From contig CAJTUI010000009.1 in assembly GCA_910579705.1 (NCBI GenBank), forward strand, positions 39,792 through 103,791: DNA of 64,000 nucleotides, given 5' to 3'. The position numbers and the translations under genes are program-made. The DNA is from an uncultured Christensenella sp. GTDB lineage: Bacteria > Bacillota > Clostridia > Christensenellales > Borkfalkiaceae. This document shows, in pieces, positions 39,564-47,773 of the stretch; positions within the stretch are counted from its first letter, which is position 1, and every line of letters begins with the position of its first letter. The notes beneath the pieces were generated by a model. The model did not search any database, had not been told where the DNA came from, and saw only the letters and a list, made by a program, of their open reading frames with translations.

Positions 39564-40094
39564 ATGAAAGTCAATGGTCGGGAATTTACGGTTATTAAGC
39601 TGCTCGGAAAGGGAAAGGGCGGTTATTCGTATTTAGTGACTGACGGAGCGGAAAACTTTGTTTTAAAGCAAATTCATCACGAGCTGTGCAGTTATTATCA
39701 ATTCGGTAACAAAATCGAGGCAGAAATCAACGATCATAATAAACTGAGCGGTATCGGCATAAAAATGCCGAGAATGATAGACGTCGATATTGAAAACGAG
39801 CGGATACTGAAAGAGTACATTGAGGGCGATACGATTTACGAGCGTGTGCTAAGCGACAAAATGATCCCCGAGTACTTTAAGCAAATAAAAGCTATGTGCG
39901 ATTTATTGTATCCCGCAAAAATTAATATCGATTATTTTCCGACCAATTTTGTTGTCTGTAACGATGAGCTAACATACATAGATTATGAATGTAACGAATA
40001 TTCGGAAGAATGGAACTTTGAAAACTGGGGTATAAAGTACTGGTCAAAAACTCCGGAATTGTTGGATTACGTAAAAAAACACTCGGGCTCATAA
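39564..40094 (+). CDS. Small kinase-fold protein
   Basis: 176 residues from the ATG at 39564 (a GTG at 39555 is possible). A glycine loop LLGKGKGGYSYLV and a Lys in FVLKQIHHE are followed by NIDYFPTNFVV at the catalytic-loop position and TYIDYEC at the metal-binding Asp position, the order of the protein-kinase/aminoglycoside-phosphotransferase fold in a compact form. The substrate is unknown. Probably co-transcribed with the cysteine-rich ORF. Its end lies 4 nt from the convergent recombinase gene. Confidence 0.65.
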   Translation: MKVNGREFTVIKLLGKGKGGYSYLVTDGAENFVLKQIHHELCSYYQFGNKIEAEINDHNKLSGIGIKMPRMIDVDIENERILKEYIEGDTIYERVLSDKMIPEYFKQIKAMCDLLYPAKINIDYFPTNFVVCNDELTYIDYECNEYSEEWNFENWGIKYWSKTPELLDYVKKHSGS

Positions 40095-40098
40095 TTCG

Positions 40099-41142
40099 CT
40101 ATTCGTTGCGTTTGAGCTTGACTTTTCCCGCAACCGAACGTCTGGTGTCTTCGCTTATCGCGGCATAGTGTTTACGCGTCGTATTTACGTCTTTATGGCC
40201 CAAAACGTCCGCAACGATATAAATATCGCCCGTAGCCTTATAAAGCTGTGTGCCGTAGGTAGAGCGCAATTTATGCGGCGTTATCTTTTTTAAAGGCGAT
40301 ACGAGTTTTGCGTATTTCTTTACCATATTTTCAACCGCCCGAACGGTAATACGGTTTTTACCGTTTGAAAGGAATAGGGCGTCGTCGTTTAAAATTTCCG
40401 CGTTCGAATCTTTGTATTCAAGATAACGTTTCAGCGCTTGGGCGACGTCGTCGTCAAAATATAATATCGATTTGCTGCCGCCTTTTCTGGTAACAACAAA
40501 GGAGTTATCGTTGAAATTCAAATCGTTGTTATTCAAACCGACAAGCTCGCTTATACGGATACCCGTGCCTAAAAAAAGCATAAGAATAGCGCCGTCACGC
40601 ACCTTGTTTTTCTCGTGATAGGCCATTTGGTGAGAGGAGAGGCCGTTGCCGCTTTCCGCCGTGTCGATAATGTTAAACACTTCGTTTCCATCCAAACGAA
40701 TGATAGGTTTTTCGTGCAATTTGGGGGTAAGAACCTTGGCCGAATTGTCGACGCTGATGTAACCCTTATTAAAAAAGAATTTAAACATCGCACGGACGGA
40801 GGAGAGCTTACGCGCCTTAGCGCGCTCGTTACAATTGTGTTCTTTTCCGTTATAACGGTAGTGGGAAAGAAAACTTAAAAAATACTCGATGTCGTTACTT
40901 GTGATTTGCTCCAAATCTTCGAGGGTAATTTCATTGCATTTCTTTTTACCGCGAAATTTCTTTTCTTCCAAAAAGTAAAAGAAAATTTTCAGGTCGTGCG
41001 CATAGTTCAGCCTTGTAAGCGAGCTTGTCTGACTGTCAATACCCAGAAAATAATCGCAACAAAACGAAGGCAATTGTTCAAGCAATTTATCGATTGTATC
41101 TAAATTTTTATTGTTCCTTTTTAAAAAATAATCTTCACTCAT
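40099..41142 (-). CDS. Xer-like tyrosine recombinase
   Basis: 347 residues. An N-terminal SAM-like domain (SSLTRLNYAHDLKIFFYFLEE) with an extra N-terminal 25 residues, then the catalytic domain: Arg in GTGIRISELVGL, Lys in TRKGGSKSIL, HxxR in TPHKLRSTYG, His in LGHKDVNTT, and Tyr in RKHYAAIS. All catalytic residues are present. It is longer than XerC/XerD (about 300). Chromosomal dimer resolution or an integrative role cannot be told apart here. Position next to lexA and at the strand switch is notable. Confidence 0.85.
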   Translation of the reverse strand: MSEDYFLKRNNKNLDTIDKLLEQLPSFCCDYFLGIDSQTSSLTRLNYAHDLKIFFYFLEEKKFRGKKKCNEITLEDLEQITSNDIEYFLSFLSHYRYNGKEHNCNERAKARKLSSVRAMFKFFFNKGYISVDNSAKVLTPKLHEKPIIRLDGNEVFNIIDTAESGNGLSSHQMAYHEKNKVRDGAILMLFLGTGIRISELVGLNNNDLNFNDNSFVVTRKGGSKSILYFDDDVAQALKRYLEYKDSNAEILNDDALFLSNGKNRITVRAVENMVKKYAKLVSPLKKITPHKLRSTYGTQLYKATGDIYIVADVLGHKDVNTTRKHYAAISEDTRRSVAGKVKLKRNE

Positions 41143-41175
41143 AGCAGTGGTATCCTCTTTTATTTAGTATCAAAC

Positions 41176-41203
41176 ACTTCGTAAAAGACAGGTTTTACGA
41201 AGT
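41176..41203. repeat. 11-bp perfect inverted repeat upstream of the Xer-like gene
   Basis: ACTTCGTAAAA (41176-41186) and TTTTACGAAGT (41193-41203) with a 6-nt gap. No T run, so it is more likely an operator or recombination site than a terminator. Confidence 0.6.
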
Positions 41204-41274
41204 ATTGAACTTCTGAAAGAATAATAACACAGTAAAAAAGATTTGTCAATGAAAAATTTCAAATAAACTGGAAA

Positions 41275-41350
41275 ATTGTTTTATTTTAAGCACGGTTAAT
41301 AATATATTGTTTTATTTTAAGCACGGTTAATAATATACGGTTAATAATAT
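41275..41350. repeat. 31-bp tandem repeat, about 2.5 copies
   Basis: Two perfect 31-bp copies (41275-41305 and 41306-41336), followed by the last 14 bp of a third. The unit contains TTAAGCACGGTTAATAATAT. It lies between the glgP end and the Xer-like gene. Confidence 0.85.
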
Positions 41351-41370
41351 TATGTCAGACATAAATACGT

Positions 41371-41396
41371 AAATCGGGGTTAAACAACCCCGATTT
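41371..41396 (-). terminator. Terminator after glgP
   Basis: AAATCGGGGTT pairs with AACCCCGATTT around a 4-nt loop, just past the glgP stop. The T run is weak. Confidence 0.65.
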
Positions 41397-41408
41397 ACAT
41401 TATAATGT

Positions 41409-43841
41409 TTATTTTTTGTTTTTAAAAGACTTTAATTTCCAGATATTTTTTGCATAATCCGCGATTGAACGGTCGGCAGCAAAAACTCCCGCAGCCGCAA
41501 TATTTCTTAAAGACATCTTGTTCCATTTTTGCTTGTCGTTAACGTACAGCTTTGAAATTTTGTTCTGAGTGTTTCTGTATGCTCCGAAATCTGCCATACA
41601 CATATACGGGTCGGCAACGGGCGTTTCGGTAAGCAGATAATTTGCAATATCCGCAAAAGACTGACCGTTAAACCCGACTATCAAGGCCTCGATAATTCTT
41701 CTCAATCTGGGCGACTTATTATAGTAATTGCTGGAACTGTAACCCGTGCGCCAGATGTCGTCAACCTCATTTGATTTCAAGCCGAAAATGAAAATATTAT
41801 CCAATCCGACCGCCTCGGCCATTTCTACGTTTGCGCCGTCCATCGTTCCGATTGTGAGCGCGCCGTTAATCATAAACTTCATATTGCCCGTGCCGCTCGC
41901 CTCTTTACCCGCAAGCGAAATCTGCTCGGAAATTTCCGACGCGGGCATAAGCTTTTCGGACATAGTGACGTTGTAATCTTCCATATACACAACGTTGAGT
42001 TTGTCGTGAATTTTGGGATGCTTTTTGATATCTTCGGCAAGAAAATTGATAAGCTTTATTATCTTTTTTGCCATATCGTATCCGGGAGCCGCCTTCGCGC
42101 CGAAAATATAAGTTTTGGGAACGACGTCAAGTTCGGGATTGTCGAGTAAATCGAGATAATCGTCGATTATATGCAACACGTTTAAAAGCTGGCGCTTGTA
42201 TTCGTGAAGTCTTTTCGCCTGAACGTCGAAAATCGTTTCGGGATTAACGATAATCCCCTGCTTCTTCTTTGCATATTCCGCAAACTGTCTCTTTTTAATT
42301 GACTTTATTTCGTCCAGACGGTTCAAAACCGTTTTGTCGTCTTCAAACTTCTTAAATTCACTGAGCTGCGCGGCGTTCAGTTCGAAACCATCGCCGATGC
42401 AGTCGGTCAAAAGCGCCGAAAGTTCGGGATTTGACTGATTGAGCCAACGCCTGTGCGCAATACCGTTTGTCACGTTCGTGAACTTTTCGGGCGAAAAATC
42501 ATAGAAGTCTTTAAAGACGGATTTCTTGATAATTTCGCTATGCAAAGCCGAAACTCCGTTCACGCTGTGCCCGCCGTACAAGGACAGGTTCGCCATCTTA
42601 ATCCTGTCGTGCTCGATTATCGACATACGCGATATTTTAGCCCATTCACCGGGGAACCTGTTCCACAGCTCTTCGCAAAGTCTTCTGTTGATTTCTTTGA
42701 TAATCGAATGAATACGCGGCACAGTACGTTCTATAAGGTCCTCCGACCAGGTTTCCAGCGCCTCTGCCAATACGGTGTGATTTGTATAAGCGCAGGTTGC
42801 CGTTGTAATTGCCCAGGCCTGATTCCAGTCGTAAAAATATTCGTCAACGAGAATTCTCATAAGCTCTGGAACCGCCATTGCGGGGTGCGTATCGTTTAAA
42901 TGAATTGCCGCAAGTTTGGGTAAATCCCTTAAATCCCCGTATCTGTGCTTGTGGTCTTTAATTATGTTCTGGATAGATGCCGAGCACAGGAAATACTGCT
43001 GTTTCAAACGCAAAGATTTACCGGCGGTATGATTATCCGCAGGATATAAAACTTTCGTAAGCAAATCCGCATCGTTATCGTCGGTCATAGCCTGATAATA
43101 TTCGCCCTGCGAAAACAGTTTCATATTGAAGTCCTGCACAGGCTTAGCCTTCCAGAGCCTCAAAACGGAAACTGCATCGCTGTCCTTGCCAGAAATCATC
43201 ATATCGTAAGCCACGGCCTCGATTTCTTTACAGTTTACGTAATTTGTTTCGAGCCCGTTTTCGGTCCACCGCTCTTCCACCTGTCCGTTGAATCTTACAA
43301 TAAACGATTTATCCGAACGCTGCGTAAGCCACGCCTCGCCGCCGGGCAACCATGTATCGGGCAACTCCAACTGCCAGCCGTCAACGATTTTCTGTTTAAA
43401 CAGGCCGTATTCGTAGCGCAGCGAATAGCCCATTGCGGGATAATCGCCCGTTGCAAGCGCGTCCATAAAACAGGCCGCCAACCTGCCCAGTCCTCCGTTA
43501 CCCAGTCCCGCATCGGGCTCGAACTCATACATTTCGTCAAGCGAAATTCCGTACGAAGATAAAACTTTCTCGTAAACGGCCGTAGCGCTTAAATTATATA
43601 AACTGTTTTTAAGCGAGCGGCCGAGCAGAAACTCCATACAGAGATAGTAAACTCGTTTGGCGCGCTGAGCTTTGATTTTTTTATGAAACTGTTGCCTTTT
43701 TTGCAACAGAATATCCCTTACGGACATTACCACGGCCTTATAAATCTGGTCTTTGGTCGCTTCCTCAGGGCTCACGCCGAAATATCTGACAAGTTTACCC
43801 TTGATTAACTCCTTAACTTCTTTTTCGGAAATTGTGTTCAT
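41409..43841 (-). CDS. glgP: Glycogen phosphorylase
   Basis: 810 residues, normal length. The PLP-binding region ASGTGNMKFMINGALTIGTMDGAN holds the cofactor lysine. Other family features are GLGNGGLGRLAACFMDA, HLNDTHPAMAVPELMR and TNGIAHRRWL. It releases glucose-1-phosphate from stored glycogen. Last gene of the glg operon; ribosome site AAGGAG, 21 nt after glgA. Confidence 0.97.
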   Translation of the reverse strand: MNTISEKEVKELIKGKLVRYFGVSPEEATKDQIYKAVVMSVRDILLQKRQQFHKKIKAQRAKRVYYLCMEFLLGRSLKNSLYNLSATAVYEKVLSSYGISLDEMYEFEPDAGLGNGGLGRLAACFMDALATGDYPAMGYSLRYEYGLFKQKIVDGWQLELPDTWLPGGEAWLTQRSDKSFIVRFNGQVEERWTENGLETNYVNCKEIEAVAYDMMISGKDSDAVSVLRLWKAKPVQDFNMKLFSQGEYYQAMTDDNDADLLTKVLYPADNHTAGKSLRLKQQYFLCSASIQNIIKDHKHRYGDLRDLPKLAAIHLNDTHPAMAVPELMRILVDEYFYDWNQAWAITTATCAYTNHTVLAEALETWSEDLIERTVPRIHSIIKEINRRLCEELWNRFPGEWAKISRMSIIEHDRIKMANLSLYGGHSVNGVSALHSEIIKKSVFKDFYDFSPEKFTNVTNGIAHRRWLNQSNPELSALLTDCIGDGFELNAAQLSEFKKFEDDKTVLNRLDEIKSIKKRQFAEYAKKKQGIIVNPETIFDVQAKRLHEYKRQLLNVLHIIDDYLDLLDNPELDVVPKTYIFGAKAAPGYDMAKKIIKLINFLAEDIKKHPKIHDKLNVVYMEDYNVTMSEKLMPASEISEQISLAGKEASGTGNMKFMINGALTIGTMDGANVEMAEAVGLDNIFIFGLKSNEVDDIWRTGYSSSNYYNKSPRLRRIIEALIVGFNGQSFADIANYLLTETPVADPYMCMADFGAYRNTQNKISKLYVNDKQKWNKMSLRNIAAAGVFAADRSIADYAKNIWKLKSFKNKK

Positions 43842-43862
43842 TTTGTTCTCCTTATAGTAAAT

Positions 43863-45410
43863 TTATTTTAACATTTCAAGATACAACGATTCGTATTCCT
43901 TTGCGGAATGCCGCCAGCTGAAATCCGTTACGGCGGCTCTGTGCATAAGTTTTGACCATTCGTCCTTGTTTTTATAATCGTTTACGGCCTGCCTTAACAC
44001 ATACAACATATCGTGCGCGTTATAATTCGCGAACGTATATCCGTTCTGCAAAGGCTTGATACTGTCATACAGCCCTCCCGTTTCCCTTACGACGGGTATG
44101 GTTGCGTATCTGCAAGCAATCATCTGAGAAAGCCCGCACGGCTCCGATTTGGAAGGCATAAGGAAAATATCCGAACCCGAATAAATTTTTCTAGACAAAT
44201 CACCGTTGAATACGATATTCGCGCTCAGTTTATCCGGATAACGCCTTGCAAGGTCCGAGAAAAATCCTTCGAAATGCGCGTCGCCCGTGCCCAAAATAAC
44301 AACCTGCACGTCGTCCTGCAACAGCTCCTCTATAACGGCCGTGACAAGGTCCAACCCCTTATGCGACACAAGCCGCGATACCATTGAGATAATCGGCGTG
44401 TCGGGTTTTTGCGGAAGATTGAGCATCTTCTGCAACTCGCTCTTACAGACGGCTTTGTTAGACATATCGTCCGCGGAGTAATTCGCAAACAAATGATTGT
44501 CGTGCTCGCAACTGTATCCTATATCGTCGATACCGTTCAGAATACCTCTGAGCTTAAACTCGTTATTTCTTATTATCCTGTCAAGCCCGTGCGCGAAGAA
44601 CGGGTCCTTGATTTCCTGCGCGTAAGTGGGGCTTACCGTCGAAAACCGTTCGCAACACTCAATCGCACCTTTCATAAGGTTAATCGAGTTGTTGTATTCG
44701 ACGAGATATTTGTAATGCCCGTAAATATCAAACAAATCGCAAAGCAGGTCAAGCGAATACTGCCCCTGATATTCTATGTTGTGTATGGTAAAAAGCGCCC
44801 TTATGTACTGGTATTCTTCCCTGAAACAGTAATTGGTTTTCAGATAAATGGCCGCAAGCGCCGCCTGCCAGTCGTGGCAGTGCATAACGTCGGGATAAAA
44901 ATTCAGAAACGGCATAATTTCAAGCACGCTGCGCGAGAAAAACGCAAAACGCTCCCCGTCGTCATAATATCCGTAACAGCCGGGGCGTTTGAAATAGAAC
45001 TCGTTATCTATGAAATAGAACGTTACGCCGTCCTTAACGTACGTGAAAATCCCGCAATACTGGTTACGCCAGGCGAGATGCACGTATAAATTTCCGAGAT
45101 AAGAAAACTTGTCCCTGTACTCTTTTTTTATGTCCGAATAGAGCGGCAATACCACTCTCACGTCATACCTGTCCGTCGCGGCAAGCGCCGACGAAAGCGA
45201 ACCGATAACCTCGGCAAGTCCGCCGGTTGCGATAAACGGAGTCGCCTCCGACGCAACGAAAAGTATTTTTTTCTTTTCTTCTACGCGCTTGACTGCGGCG
45301 GTCGGTTTTTTCACTTCCGCGGCAGGCTTTTTCGCTCTTGCGGCGGCGGGTTTCTTCGCCGTTTCTTTCGCCGTGGTTTTTGTTGTCTTCGTTGTTTTTG
45401 TTGCAGCCAT
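43863..45410 (-). CDS. glgA: Glycogen synthase with basic low-complexity N-terminal tail
   Basis: 515 residues. GT5 glycogen synthase: FVASEATPFIATGGLAEVIG, the glycogen-binding N-terminal Rossmann domain, MHCHDWQAALAAIYLKTN, TIHNIEYQG, and the C-terminal nucleotide site MPSKSEPCGLSQMIA. The usual KTGGL lysine position is Ala (ATGGL). The first 47 residues are a Lys/Thr/Ala/Pro-rich tail (TKTTKTTKTTAKE, AKKPAAARAKKPA) resembling histone H1 tails and unlike the rest; catalysis should begin at KKKILFVASE. A strong ribosome site GGGGAGG precedes the long start, supporting it. Confidence 0.93.
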   Translation of the reverse strand: MAATKTTKTTKTTAKETAKKPAAARAKKPAAEVKKPTAAVKRVEEKKKILFVASEATPFIATGGLAEVIGSLSSALAATDRYDVRVVLPLYSDIKKEYRDKFSYLGNLYVHLAWRNQYCGIFTYVKDGVTFYFIDNEFYFKRPGCYGYYDDGERFAFFSRSVLEIMPFLNFYPDVMHCHDWQAALAAIYLKTNYCFREEYQYIRALFTIHNIEYQGQYSLDLLCDLFDIYGHYKYLVEYNNSINLMKGAIECCERFSTVSPTYAQEIKDPFFAHGLDRIIRNNEFKLRGILNGIDDIGYSCEHDNHLFANYSADDMSNKAVCKSELQKMLNLPQKPDTPIISMVSRLVSHKGLDLVTAVIEELLQDDVQVVILGTGDAHFEGFFSDLARRYPDKLSANIVFNGDLSRKIYSGSDIFLMPSKSEPCGLSQMIACRYATIPVVRETGGLYDSIKPLQNGYTFANYNAHDMLYVLRQAVNDYKNKDEWSKLMHRAAVTDFSWRHSAKEYESLYLEMLK

Positions 45411-45429
45411 AGTTTCTTATCCTCCCCGC

Positions 45430-46536
45430 TTAAATAAGCGAACCCTTATTTATAAAATACGGTTGCATTTCACAGCCTGCAAGCACTCTGTTATCCCTTA
45501 TAACGCTGTCCTTGTCGCTGATAACGTAAGCTAGATTACAGTTCTCGCCGATAATATTTTCCGACATTAAAATACAATTCTTTACGGTAGCGCCCTTTCC
45601 TATCTTAACGCCGCGGAAAAGAATACAGTTTTCAACCGTGCCTTCTATAAGACAACCGTCGGAAATCAGCGAGTTCTTTACTTTGGCCGTCGCCGTGAAC
45701 TTTGCGGGCGCGCTGTCGTTGATTTTAGTATATACGTCCCTGTCGCAAAACAGTTCGTTTCTGATATTTTTATCGAGCAAATCCATATTGGCCTTGAAAT
45801 AAGACGCAAGCGAATCGATATTTGCGTAATAACTGTCAAGTTTGTATGCGTACAGGTTAAGCGTTTTGAGGTTGGGGCTTAAAATATCCCTGCCGAAACT
45901 TGTGTATCCGTGTTGTATCGCGTTCTGAATAAGCCTTAAAAGGAACGAAGTCCTTGCGACCATAACGTTTATAAAGTTTTTCTTTACCCCGCTTGCGGAC
46001 GGATTGATTTCAAGCTCTGTAATTCTCCCGTTTTTATCCGTGTCGAACGTCATATAATAATGCGTTTTCCTTACGGGGTGCTCGTGATAGACCATAGTGA
46101 TATCGGCGTTCTTTTCAACGTGATAATCTATTACCTTGCTGTAATCGAGCTTGTAAGCGGCGTCGCTGTCGGTAAGAACCACGAAATCTTCTTTCGCCTT
46201 TTTAAGAAACGAGGTAGCGCCCTTCAACGCCTCCAAACGGTTTCTGTAAAGGGTTTCCGTTCCGTTGATGTAAGGAGGCAATAAAATGAGCCCGCCTTCC
46301 TTTCTCGCCAAATCCCAGTTCTTACCAGAACCGAGATGGTCCAAAAGCGACTGATAATTGTTTTTCGTTATCATTCCCACCGTCGTTATTCCGGAATTGA
46401 CCATATTGGAAAGCGCAAAGTCAACCATACGGTATCTGCCGCCGTACGGTATCGAACCTATCGACCTCACTTTCGTGAGTTCGGGCACGTTCTCTTCGTT
46501 TATGCTTGAAAAAATAACACCTACTGTAGAAGCCAT
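45430..46536 (-). CDS. glgD: GlgD, regulatory subunit of ADP-glucose pyrophosphorylase
   Basis: 368 residues from the ATG at 46536, which has GGGGGG 8 nt upstream; the ATG at 46542 is only two bases from it. The nucleotidyltransferase fold and C-terminal beta-helix (EGTVENCILFRGVKIGKGA) are present, but the N-terminal loop of the catalytic subunit is replaced (GVIFSSINEENVPEL), as usual in GlgD, which regulates or supports GlgC. Confidence 0.93.
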   Translation of the reverse strand: MASTVGVIFSSINEENVPELTKVRSIGSIPYGGRYRMVDFALSNMVNSGITTVGMITKNNYQSLLDHLGSGKNWDLARKEGGLILLPPYINGTETLYRNRLEALKGATSFLKKAKEDFVVLTDSDAAYKLDYSKVIDYHVEKNADITMVYHEHPVRKTHYYMTFDTDKNGRITELEINPSASGVKKNFINVMVARTSFLLRLIQNAIQHGYTSFGRDILSPNLKTLNLYAYKLDSYYANIDSLASYFKANMDLLDKNIRNELFCDRDVYTKINDSAPAKFTATAKVKNSLISDGCLIEGTVENCILFRGVKIGKGATVKNCILMSENIIGENCNLAYVISDKDSVIRDNRVLAGCEMQPYFINKGSLI

Positions 46537-46551
46537 ATTCATATCCCCCCG

Positions 46552-47754
46552 TTACACGCTCTTATCGATAATTTCGCCCGCGGCAACTTTACCGTTCTTG
46601 CCTATTTTAACGCCCCTGCCCAGCACAGCGATACCGCTCGTCTTGCCGCCAAGCTTTATGGCCTGCTCGCGCGCCGCGCCTATCGTAGCATTTTCGCCTA
46701 TTACGACATCTTCGTCGATTATCGCATAATTAAGCTTTGCGCCCGCTTTAACGATTATGTTACCCATAAGCACGCAGTCGTTGACTTCCGCGCCCTTTTC
46801 GATTACGCAGTCCGTTCCAATAACCGAATTGACGACCTTGCCTTCGACGTCTCCGCCCGTGGCTACAATAGAGTTAATAACTTCGCCCTCGATAAACGCG
46901 GGAGGCGCAAGCGGACTTCTGGAATGGATAACTCTGTCGTTGCCGCGCAGTTCAAACTTGGGAACTGTGCCGAGCAAGTCCATATTAGCCTCCCAGAGCG
47001 AAGTAATCGTCCCGACGTCCTTCCAGTATCCTTCGAAACAGTACGAAAACATCTTCTCTCCCGCCTTCAACATCGCGGGGAGAACGTTTTTACCGAAGTC
47101 TTTCTCGGAGGACTTATCCGCCTCGTCAAGTTCGAGGTATTTATAGAGCTTTGACGCGGTAAAGATATAAATCCCCATAGACGCAAGATTGCTCTTGGGT
47201 TTTTCGGGCTTTTCTTCGAATTCGTAAATAGTCCCGTCGGGATTTGTGTTTAAAATACCGAACCTAGACGCCTCTTCTATGGGGACTTCCATACAGGCGA
47301 TCGTGCAGTCTGCGCCAGATTTCTTGTGCGCCGCAAGCATCTTATCGTAATCCATCTTATAAATATGGTCGCCCGAAAGTATGAGAACGTATTCGGGGTC
47401 GTATATCTTCAAGAACCTGATATTCTGATAGATGGCATTGGCAGTGCCCTTATACCAGGACGTGTCCGTCTTGGCCTCGTAAGGAGAAAGAATATGCACG
47501 CCCCCGAACGTCCTGTCCAAATCCCACGGCAGGCCGTTTCCCACGTACTCGTTAAGGACCAACGGCTGATACTGCGTCAGCACGCCGACGGTATCTATAC
47601 CCGAATTAATACAGTTTGACAACGGAAAATCGATAATCCTGTATTTAGCGCCGAACGAAACCGCAGGTTTTGCAATATTGCTGGTCAAAGCGTAAAGTCT
47701 GCTCCCCTGACCGCCTGCAAGTAACATTGCAACGCATTCTTTTTTTCTTAGCAT
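46552..47754 (-). CDS. glgC: Glucose-1-phosphate adenylyltransferase
   Basis: 400 residues. Catalytic motif LAGGQGSRLYALTSNIAKPAV, then YRIIDFPLSNCINSGI, LSGDHIYKMDYDKM (Asp for metal), FEEKPEKPKS and a left-handed beta-helix at the C-terminus. It makes ADP-glucose for GlgA and pairs with the adjacent GlgD in Firmicutes. Confidence 0.97.
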   Translation of the reverse strand: MLRKKECVAMLLAGGQGSRLYALTSNIAKPAVSFGAKYRIIDFPLSNCINSGIDTVGVLTQYQPLVLNEYVGNGLPWDLDRTFGGVHILSPYEAKTDTSWYKGTANAIYQNIRFLKIYDPEYVLILSGDHIYKMDYDKMLAAHKKSGADCTIACMEVPIEEASRFGILNTNPDGTIYEFEEKPEKPKSNLASMGIYIFTASKLYKYLELDEADKSSEKDFGKNVLPAMLKAGEKMFSYCFEGYWKDVGTITSLWEANMDLLGTVPKFELRGNDRVIHSRSPLAPPAFIEGEVINSIVATGGDVEGKVVNSVIGTDCVIEKGAEVNDCVLMGNIIVKAGAKLNYAIIDEDVVIGENATIGAAREQAIKLGGKTSGIAVLGRGVKIGKNGKVAAGEIIDKSV

Positions 47755-47773
47755 TGCTAAATTCCCCCATTGT

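Noticed and set aside
41275..41350. 31-bp repeats as a CRISPR array
   Set aside because: The copies are directly adjacent without spacers, only 2.5 units, and no cas genes are nearby.
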